Source: Candidatus Poribacteria bacterium (lineage in GTDB: Bacteria; Poribacteria; WGA-4E; UBA9662). Taken from it: a stretch of 6,560 nt of DNA. This document shows, piece after piece, positions 1 through 6,100 of this stretch (positions within the stretch are counted from its first letter, which is position 1; the number at the start of each line of letters is the position of its first letter). The translations under genes and the position numbers were made by a program. The notes under the pieces are model-generated. The model searched no databases and was not told where the DNA came from. It worked only from the letters and a program-made list of their open reading frames with translations. The stretch spans positions 39,713-46,272 of the forward strand of contig PBVO01000035.1 of NCBI GenBank assembly GCA_002729015.1. Reading direction: 5' to 3'.

Positions 1-275
1 CGGTGCCCTACGGCCGTAATTACTTCCAGATCATCGATAATTCCATGTCTCGTGTCGGTTAGTGTTGCACAAATGAGAGAGAAATATTTTTGGTAGCTCT
101 GAGCCTCTAGCTCTAGCTCGTAACTAATACCATCGTGTCTTTGGTAGGTTAGCTTTGGATGGGAAGAATTGATCCGATCAATTTGTCCTTTCGCCAAACT
201 AACCTCACCCACCATTTCAAAACATTGATACTTAATTGAGGAACTGCCTGCATTAATCGTAAGAATGATCGGCAT
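1..275 (-). CDS. ackA: Acetate kinase, N-terminal part (cut by window edge)
   Basis: The visible 91 complete residues are the N-terminus of acetate kinase, a cytoplasmic enzyme that interconverts acetate plus ATP with acetyl phosphate plus ADP. Residues 4-15 (ILTINAGSSSIK) match the family's first signature, with Asn8, Ser11, Ser13 and Lys15 at the conserved phosphate/nucleotide-contacting positions. The fragment ends in AVGH followed by the first two bases (CG) of a codon that must encode Arg. That is the start of the family's AVGHR motif, whose arginine is catalytically important. The ATG is preceded by AGGA with 5-base spacing, which supports this start. The gene begins 42 bp after the radical SAM stop on the same strand, so it is probably the distal gene of that operon. 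Acetate kinases are about 400 residues, so roughly three quarters lie outside the window. Butyrate or propionate kinase share the fold and are not strictly excluded, but the match favours acetate kinase. Confidence 0.9.
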   Translation of the reverse strand, partial: MPIILTINAGSSSIKYQCFEMVGEVSLAKGQIDRINSSHPKLTYQRHDGISYELELEAQSYQKYFSLICATLTDTRHGIIDDLEVITAVGH

Positions 276-280
276 CTAGA

Positions 281-284
281 TCCT
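281..284 (-). promoter_or_regulatory. Ribosome binding site of ackA
   Basis: AGGA on the minus strand lies 5 bases before the ackA ATG. It is the best-spaced Shine-Dalgarno-like site of the minus-strand genes and supports independent initiation of ackA within the operon. Confidence 0.6.
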
Positions 285-317
285 AACCTGTTAAACAACA
301 TCTCGATTCTACAAAAA

Positions 318-1538
318 TTAGAAACCCATCAGGCCACAACAACGACGACAAACGGGCATGACTCCCTCACGACTGATCGATTGACGGAATTTGACTGCAG
401 CTTCGTTATTCCACATGTCTTCCACTTTATCCTTTTGAATATTTCCAATTATATAGTCGTGGTAATCGCGACAGAGACTGACGTCACCATTGCTATCAAT
501 TTCTAATGTCATATATATGCTAACACACTGATTGTAACCAAAGGTTTCAGTGTGGTCTTTATAATAGGTATTGATGTCTTTTTTTGTTGTTAACTCTGGC
601 ATCATCATAGGAGGACATCTACCCTCTTCCGCGGATAGATCAAGCATTTCTTGATACTTATCCAAGATGACACCGTGGTCAAAATTATTCCAATCCCCAA
701 TCCATCCGTAATGGGTTTGTGGTTTTTTGCCAAATCGTCTTTCGTAATCTTTTGAGTGTTCGATGGCAGAAGCCTGATCAATCCACCAAGTGAGGTAAAG
801 AATTTGAGCATCTGCATATTCACTGGTGAATTTGTACAGATCAACCACATAATCTATATTATAGGAGGTAATGCAACTCAGAGGAACTATGTATGGGAAT
901 AATGTGCCTCGGTCTTCTTTTTCTGTTTTGACGTTACTCAGGGCTGCTTGAACGTCTTTGAAATTACTATATTTGCCTGAGACCGCAGGTCTTTGTGTGT
1001 CATGGATTTCGGCATTTGGTCCATCGACACTGAGATACAGAATTGTGCAAGTGTCGACAATTTCCTTGGCAAGACTGCCAATTTTAGTACCATTGCTGAC
1101 CATCGAAATTGGCATTCCCTTTTCTTTGATGTAGTAGAGAAGATCAACCATACCCGGATACATCATCGGCTCTCCACCCCAAATATACCAAACGGGCTTC
1201 CATCCCTTATCGGCAATTTGATCTACCAAGTCTTTGTAAGTTTCGAGTGGTACTTCACGAGCTTTCAGTTCTTTCAGGCTAGTGCCATGCAAATAACCGT
1301 TATCACCCCACTGACCACAAGTGTGACAGCGAAGATTACACATGTCTGTAATACGGATACTAACCAGCTCAATACCATCGCCTCTTCCATGCGTTGCCCC
1401 AAACGGGTGTCTCAAGTTGAATGACTCTTTTGCCATCTGATACTTGAAGAGGTTGAATGCATATTTCCAATTTTCTTTAGTGATAGCTGCGATCTGTTTT
1501 ACAAAAAAACGAGGTGAAATTCGACTTCTAATTTGCAT
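318..1538 (-). CDS. Radical SAM protein with SPASM/twitch-like C-terminal domain
   Basis: This 406-residue cytoplasmic protein carries the radical SAM CxxxCxxC motif as C67-NLR-C71-HT-C74, which binds the 4Fe-4S cluster that cleaves S-adenosylmethionine. GGEP at 121-124 is the family's SAM-amino-group motif, and SVDGP at 170-174 lies on a later barrel strand. The C-terminal third has the layout of a SPASM or twitch domain: Cys338, a strand with SNGDVSLC ending in Cys356, IGN at 364-366, then C397-RR-C400-C401. That would bind one auxiliary cluster. Members of this group modify peptides, proteins, sugars or lipids. No adjacent gene looks like a ribosomal peptide precursor, so the substrate is unknown. 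The neighbouring glycosyltransferase hints at a glycan or lipid, which is inference. Hopanoid clusters also pair a radical SAM protein (HpnH) with a GT21-like enzyme (HpnI), but I cannot equate this protein with HpnH. The ATG has only a weak AAGAAG before it, and the frame stays open upstream without an ATG, GTG or TTG, so the start is less certain than the rest. Confidence 0.88.
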   Translation of the reverse strand: MQIRSRISPRFFVKQIAAITKENWKYAFNLFKYQMAKESFNLRHPFGATHGRGDGIELVSIRITDMCNLRCHTCGQWGDNGYLHGTSLKELKAREVPLETYKDLVDQIADKGWKPVWYIWGGEPMMYPGMVDLLYYIKEKGMPISMVSNGTKIGSLAKEIVDTCTILYLSVDGPNAEIHDTQRPAVSGKYSNFKDVQAALSNVKTEKEDRGTLFPYIVPLSCITSYNIDYVVDLYKFTSEYADAQILYLTWWIDQASAIEHSKDYERRFGKKPQTHYGWIGDWNNFDHGVILDKYQEMLDLSAEEGRCPPMMMPELTTKKDINTYYKDHTETFGYNQCVSIYMTLEIDSNGDVSLCRDYHDYIIGNIQKDKVEDMWNNEAAVKFRQSISREGVMPVCRRCCGLMGF

Positions 1539-1582
1539 CTTCTTAAAATACCGAAAAAAGTTGGGGATATTACTTTTTTCAC
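1499..1582 (-). CDS. Possible short leader ORF, or true N-terminus displaced by a frameshift
   Basis: A 27-codon GTG-started frame begins 2 bases after a perfect AGGAGG (1585-1590, minus strand) and ends inside the radical SAM gene in another frame. Its peptide starts MKKVISPTFFGILRR. The 2-base spacing is too short for efficient initiation. One extra T in the six-T run would fuse this start to the radical SAM frame as MKKVISPTFFRYFKKMQIR, a credible N-terminus. It could therefore be a leader peptide, a homopolymer-length artefact that hides the real start, or chance. I do not assign a function. Confidence 0.15.
   Translation of the reverse strand: MKKVISPTFFGILRRCKLEVEFHLVFL
1553..1580. repeat. 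Perfect 9-bp inverted repeat before the radical SAM gene
   Basis: GAAAAAAGT at 1553-1561 and ACTTTTTTC at 1572-1580 are exact reverse complements separated by a 10-base loop. On the minus strand the structure would sit in the leader 14 bases before the radical SAM ATG. The stem is AT-rich with only two G-C pairs, so as a terminator it would be weak. A role in the leader, or as a weak attenuator between the glycosyltransferase and the radical SAM gene, is possible. Confidence 0.45.
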
Positions 1583-1591
1583 GGCCTCCTG

Positions 1592-1620
1592 CTAATATGG
1601 TAATCCAGTTTGTTTTTCAA
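1592..1620 (-). promoter_or_regulatory. Candidate sigma70 promoter for radical SAM gene and ackA
   Basis: On the minus strand TTGAAA (1620-1615, five of six consensus) is followed after 17 bases by TATTAG (1597-1592, four of six). Initiation would fall near 1585. That would place the AGGAGG at the very 5' end of the transcript and the 9-bp inverted repeat immediately after it. It could give the downstream pair expression independent of the glycosyltransferase. The match is moderate and the region AT-rich, so chance is possible. Confidence 0.35.
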
Positions 1621-1642
1621 TCTACGTTTTGTTTTATTCGAG

Positions 1643-2851
1643 TCATTCATTATTTTTCACTCTTCCCACTATTTGTGATGTAGTGGCAGACAATATTTTA
1701 TATCGGACTCCTCCCCAAACAATTTCTTTTCTGAACAAGGTAATTATAACATTAAAGGCGGCGACGATGGATGAAAGAGGAGCGAAAATAGATGATCGAT
1801 GAATGTTTCTTTGAACTTCTGATTGTGACCTTAACCATTCAGGCAATATGCGCAGCGATATTCGATAACATTGAATTTCGAAGAATGGGACTAAAAAAAC
1901 AAGAGATAATGGGACTGGGTCAAGCCAAAAAATGCTCGGCAAAGCAAAAAGCAAGATCACATTTTTGGGGACAGAGCCTAGAAATGTAGCGAACCAAGCT
2001 TTACGGTGCCCCATCCAAAATGTCATTATCATTTGACGGTTGGTGAACTCCAAGACTTGACTCCATGTACGCATTTCAGGTCGATTGATGGTAATACAAT
2101 CAGGAACAAAATGGATTTTTTGTTCCTGATCTTTGACAGCATGAGTGAGGTTGTGATCCTCAATAGTTGCGTTAGACCAGCGTTGAATAATTTTTCCAGT
2201 TTCAATTAACTTTCGCCGAATTGCGTTAGACCCTCCCCATACCATAGTCGCTGCAGGATTTGCTTGAAGAGGAATCTGGAAATTGACCCAAGCAGCTTCT
2301 GTATAGGATGCTAAACTAGCAGTTTGAGGCAAGTACAGCCTCGCTCCAACCGTTGCGCCAATTTTTTCATCCTGAAGAGGTTCAACCAAGCTTGTCAACC
2401 ATGTTTCATGAACAAACGCATCTGCATCTACAAAAGCAATAATCTCCGTTTCTGCCGGTAATTGATTGATTACTGTAATCAAATTTTGTATTTTTTGGGA
2501 GCATGAGAGCTGGTCATCTACGATATTGGGAGCAATTACGACATCAGCATTTTCAACACTTTCTGTCAATCGTTTTAAGTGGCAGTAAGAAACATCAGCA
2601 TGTTTCGCTCCCATTGCATGAGTTACAAAGTGAAGTTGATAATGGCCTTGGTAATCCTGACTAAGCAATTGGAGCACATTCTTTTCTGTTTCCTGATCCC
2701 ACCCGTAGTGGGGTGCTATAACGGCCACTCTTGGGTAGTAACTTCCTCGTTTTTGCTGTCGCTCTCTTGTAACATACAAAAACGAACGAAAAACCACGTA
2801 ACATTCGCATAATAGTACCAAATAACAAGTGCCAATTAAGTATAAACTCAT
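1643..2851 (-). CDS. Membrane-anchored GT2/GT21-like glycosyltransferase
   Basis: This 402-residue protein has an N-terminal membrane segment (about 3-26), a cytoplasmic GT-A domain (about 40-280) and two or three hydrophobic segments near 286-309, 312-328 and 354-373. It would transfer a sugar from a nucleotide sugar to a lipid or membrane-linked acceptor at the inner membrane. PRVAVIAPHYGWD at 40-52 followed by LLSQDY at 62-67 matches the opening of GT21 (ceramide glucosyltransferase/HpnI-like) enzymes. FVDADAF at 140-146 contains the metal-binding DxD (D142, D144), WGGSNAIRR at 205-213 is the acceptor-site strand, and E231-D232 is the likely catalytic acidic pair. VWGGVRYKI at 378-386 resembles the family's terminal WRG-Y motif. 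The usual (Q/R)xxRW is replaced by RQMIMTFW (272-279). The ATG is the only start after an upstream in-frame stop, but its ribosome site (GAG, 9 bases away) is weak. Donor and acceptor cannot be told from the sequence. Confidence 0.85.
   Translation of the reverse strand: MSLYLIGTCYLVLLCECYVVFRSFLYVTRERQQKRGSYYPRVAVIAPHYGWDQETEKNVLQLLSQDYQGHYQLHFVTHAMGAKHADVSYCHLKRLTESVENADVVIAPNIVDDQLSCSQKIQNLITVINQLPAETEIIAFVDADAFVHETWLTSLVEPLQDEKIGATVGARLYLPQTASLASYTEAAWVNFQIPLQANPAATMVWGGSNAIRRKLIETGKIIQRWSNATIEDHNLTHAVKDQEQKIHFVPDCITINRPEMRTWSQVLEFTNRQMIMTFWMGHRKAWFATFLGSVPKNVILLFALPSIFWLDPVPLSLVFLVPFFEIQCYRISLRILPEWLRSQSEVQRNIHRSSIFAPLSSIVAAFNVIITLFRKEIVWGGVRYKILSATTSQIVGRVKNNE
2099..2130. repeat. Perfect 13-bp inverted repeat inside the glycosyltransferase gene
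   Basis: ATCAGGAACAAAA (2099-2111) and TTTTGTTCCTGAT (2118-2130) are exact reverse complements around a 6-base loop. The repeat covers codons for about residues 241-251 of the glycosyltransferase, which read as ordinary protein. No T-run follows on either strand, so it is not a standard intrinsic terminator. Confidence 0.6.
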
Positions 2852-2893
2852 TGATAATTGCTCGTGATTTCACTCCACTTCATGGAAACAAAG

Positions 2894-2922
2894 AATCTAT
2901 CATAGACTTCGATTCCAGTCAA
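2894..2922 (-). promoter_or_regulatory. Candidate sigma70 promoter for the glycosyltransferase gene
   Basis: On the minus strand TTGACT (2922-2917, five of six consensus) is followed after exactly 17 bases by TAGATT (2899-2894, four of six). A TG sits one base before the -10, as in extended -10 promoters. Initiation near 2887 would give a leader of about 35 bases before the ATG. Position, spacing and orientation all suit the gene. Confidence 0.5.
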
Positions 2923-2961
2923 CCTCTTTGTCAGATTTGATGCTTCATTTTTAGATATTCG

Positions 2962-2982
2962 GAGTCTGCTAAAATGAGACTC
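2962..2982. promoter_or_regulatory. Small dyad between the divergent promoters (possible operator)
   Basis: GAGTCT (2962-2967) and AGACTC (2977-2982) form a perfect 6-bp inverted repeat around 9 bases. It lies about 20 bp upstream of the plus-strand -35 and 40 bp upstream of the minus-strand -35, where a regulator could affect both genes. The arms are short, so chance is a real alternative. Confidence 0.25.
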
Positions 2983-3001
2983 ATATGTCGCCTTCCAATC
3001 C

Positions 3002-3031
3002 TTGACACCCCTTTATTAGCTGTGATAGAAT
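3002..3031 (+). promoter_or_regulatory. Strong-looking extended -10 sigma70 promoter for the LysM/M28-like gene
   Basis: A perfect -35, TTGACA (3002-3007), is followed after 18 bases by TAGAAT (3026-3031), five of six consensus. TG one base before the -10 makes it an extended -10. Initiation near 3038 would give a leader of about 140 bases before the ATG at 3181, long enough to carry regulation. It is the best promoter match I found in the window. Confidence 0.6.
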
Positions 3032-3064
3032 GCCGAAGTATCGTCTTTTTTATACATATCTTTA

Positions 3065-3107
3065 ACACTTGATTGAGATTTTATGACTATTGTACACATT
3101 CAAGTGT
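3065..3107 (+). promoter_or_regulatory. Leader stem-loop upstream of the LysM/M28-like gene
   Basis: ACACTTGA (3065-3072) and TCAAGTGT (3100-3107) pair perfectly. After a T-T mismatch two further pairs (TG with CA) extend the stem inward to 3075 and 3097, leaving a 21-base loop. It lies in the predicted 5' leader and is not followed by a T-run, so it is not a simple terminator. It matches no riboswitch or leader family I know. Confidence 0.35.
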
Positions 3108-3175
3108 CAGGATGTACGGCCTCACCGACTTTTTTCATATTCCTTTGCAATTTACAAGGCACAAGGTGGACCTGA
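3083..3175 (+). CDS. Possible upstream leader ORF (30 codons)
   Basis: An ATG frame of 30 codons, starting MTIVHIQVSGCTASPTFF, begins in the loop of the leader stem-loop and stops five bases before the ATG at 3181. A GAGA lies 5 bases before its start and could serve as a weak ribosome site. The close stop-to-start spacing would allow translational coupling to the main gene. There is no amino-acid bias of a classical attenuator peptide and no family resemblance, so it may be chance. Confidence 0.15.
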   Translation: MTIVHIQVSGCTASPTFFIFLCNLQGTRWT

Positions 3176-3180
3176 GTTTT

Positions 3181-6100
3181 ATGATAAGAATTAGCAGTGA
3201 TTGGTATTCACCGGTTTTACGTAGATCAGTAGTGTTTTTTTACCTGCTTTTGATTGCGAGTTCAGTCCTATGGGCGCAGCAAGATTTATCTTTGAGCCTC
3301 TCGGAGGTTGCTGTCCAGATTCGAGAGCAGGTGGATATTGGAAATATCCGAAAAGATGTTGCTAGGCTTTCGAGTCTTTCGACACGGGTAACGGGCTACC
3401 CACAAGCGGCCAGTGCCAGTAAGTATGTATTTGACCGGTTTGTCGAAATCGGTTTGGAAGATGTTGAAGGGCGAGATTTCCCTATCACAGTCCCAATTGA
3501 CAAAGGTAATAGTCAACTAGAGATAATCGGCAGTAATACGATTTTTAAGCTTTCACCTCTTTGGCCCAACCTTGTTCGAACTTCTCTGATTAGTGATGGT
3601 ATTAAGCATCGTGTCACCATGGGTGAAACATTGGATCAGATTGCTGAATCTTATCAGATTGATCGACAAGAAATCATCAGCCGTAATACATTTTTGCAAG
3701 GAGATGGAAAGGGGCAAACGCTTGTTGAGGGGAATGAAATTTTTATTCCAACAGGTGGATTAACGGCACCCATTATTGATGGTGGAACTTGTGATCTGAA
3801 ACAATTTAACGGTACAGATGTTGGTGGTTTTTGGTATAAAGTCAAACCGACTGATACCATTGAGCTCGTGGCGCGACAGAATGGGGTTGGCGTCGCTAGC
3901 ATAACAGACGACATCCTAAATCGTCATCTGCAAAAAAACGAAGATTCAATAGACAATAATGTGAATGGGGAAGTCGATGAATACGGAGAAATCCCCCTCT
4001 TATCCGAAATAAGTGAGTGGGCGACTGATGGTATTGATAATAACGGCAATGGTTTGATCGACGAAAAAGTGGGAGCCGACAGGAATGGAGTAGATGACGA
4101 TGGCGACGGTTTAGTGGACGAAGATGATGAGTTTGTGGCCGCTGATGAATCCCATATTTTTATACCTCGTGGTAGTATCGTTTTAGCAGATTTTAATTCT
4201 GGAACGAAATGGATTAATGGTTCCATGTTAGGCGCAAAGGCGGTCGTTTTTATTGAACCTGACGTAACTATGAGAGGGGAAGCCGAAAATAAGTTCCTCA
4301 CAGTTCCAGCGAATATCCCCCGCTTTTGGATTGGTAAATCTGATGGGGAACAGCTGAAAAGATTAATTAGTTCTTCTAATCAAAGTGGAGATGATCTAGA
4401 GGTACGACTGAGCGGAAAAATCAAGTGGGAAAAGAAAGTTGGACAAAACATTCGTGGTTTCTTGTCAGGTTCCGATCCACAACTAAAAGATGAAATGATC
4501 GTTATTTCAGCTTATTACGACTCTATGTCAGTAGTTCCCTCGATGGCCCCCGGGGCTGAGCCAACAAGTGGGATTGCAACGTTAATGGAGTTAGCTAGAA
4601 TTTTTCGATCTCAAGCATTTCGGCCTGGGCGTTCAGTTCTGTTCGTTGCCACAGATGCTCATTTTCAAGGCCTGTCGGGAATGCGAGCTTTCATGGATGG
4701 TCTCGGTCAAGATGTGATCGGTGAAATAGAAGATTCTGCTGGGACACCTACCATGCACGGTCTCCGTCGAGGTATAGATACGGATCTGCATGAGCTAGAA
4801 GAATTAGGGCGTAAAATAGTATTGTCAATTGATCGTAATGTTTTAGTAGATCTTCCCTCTGACTTTTACGGTCATATACATCAAATCAATAGTGATCTGA
4901 ATTCTCTAGTGATTACCCTAGATGGACTCGTTGAAACCCAAAACAAAATTAGTCTGCTAACCAAAGCGCAACGAGATTACAAAGAAAAACGGAAAAAAAA
5001 GACCCAATCTACCAAAAAGCGAGAAAAACAAGACTTTACAAGAGAGGAAGAGTCTTTACTTAAGGCCAATTCTGCTAAATTTAAGAAAGAAGCAGAGCAG
5101 ACGGTTCAATTTCTTCGCGATATTATTTTTCGCTTAGACCGACTACAAGAGGTCGCCATCGATAAATGTCGTATCGCTCAACAAGAATTACTTTCCAATG
5201 TAGCTTTGCCCATGGCTCACCTTGATTTGTGGGCATTAGATCAATTGACAGAAGATCTACAGACTAAGCGGATTGGAGGGAAATATGGCCAAACACCTGA
5301 AAGTTCCTACGTTAAACCTACAGAGATTAGCAAGGGTAAATTCGTCCTGAACGAACCCGCCAACTTCACTGGAAACTCTGATCATATTGAGACACTCAGT
5401 ACCTATCTACATGACTGGGAATTTGAAGATCCAAGAAAATTCACCCTACAATACAGTCAAGAGAAATTACTTGATCGACATCTGGCTTTCAGAGATTTGC
5501 AGAAGATGAAATCCGCCCGATCTACTATTCACAGCGGTACAAAGTCTCGTAAAAACTATATTGATCAAGAAAAAGAAGTACTGAAACAGGTTGCAAATGA
5601 GATCGACAACTCCAATCAAGCATCTACAGCAGTGGGAAATTTTAAAAGTGTAATCAATCGATTACGGAGTGACCCTTTAGCCGAACCAAAAGTTGACGTC
5701 ATTGAAAGTTACCTAACTGTTGAAAGTAGAAAACGTTTGAAGGATCTCAAAACTGACATTCAGCGGAAACTAGATGAAAAATCTAGCGAAGCAGAAAAAG
5801 GGAATTCAACAGCATCTATAGAAGTCGCAATCACTGATTTAACAAAGGATAAGCAGGCGATCTTGGAAGTCGGAATGAGAAACGCTCGTGTGGAAAAACA
5901 GCGGGTAACTGATTTGATAGATGGCCATCATCAGCTAGAGCGACTTTACCTGAAGGAAGAAGAATTAGTACTTCGTAATTACTTGGAAGATTCAGAAGTA
6001 GAGTCTGCTTTGGAAGCTCGCCTGCAGATAGGTGCTTACTTGACAGAAAGTCGTTTGCTCTCCTACATCAAAGAGCGAGCAGCGAATGATATTATTGAGT

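Noticed and set aside
105..119. CTCTAG repeated two and a half times
   Set aside because: It encodes Glu-Leu-Glu-Leu-Glu within ackA and is too short to call a functional repeat.
993..1424. A 143-codon plus-strand frame opposite the radical SAM gene
   Set aside because: It lies entirely antisense to a gene with clear family motifs, and its product has no recognisable domain or ribosome site.
1792..2209. Two short plus-strand frames opposite the glycosyltransferase gene
   Set aside because: They are antisense shadows without domains, and the opposite strand carries convincing GT-A motifs.
3122..3136. A 15-base stretch TCACCGACTTTTTTC that matches 13 of 15 bases of the minus-strand leader at 1567-1553
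   Set aside because: Many such pairs are expected by chance in a window this size, and the distances to the two start codons differ (14 versus 44 bases).
3924..4301. A 125-codon minus-strand frame rich in Ser and Pro
   Set aside because: It is antisense to the Asp/Gly-rich calcium-loop repeats, whose codons read as Ser/Pro-type residues in reverse. This explains its composition.
4981..5040. An A-rich Lys-coding stretch considered as a slippage or frameshift site
   Set aside because: The reading frame continues without a break for more than 1500 bases on either side, so nothing suggests frameshifting.
5647..5662. GTAATC/GATTAC inverted repeat with a 4-base loop in the long plus-strand gene
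   Set aside because: Six-bp arms are expected by chance, and it lies deep inside coding sequence.
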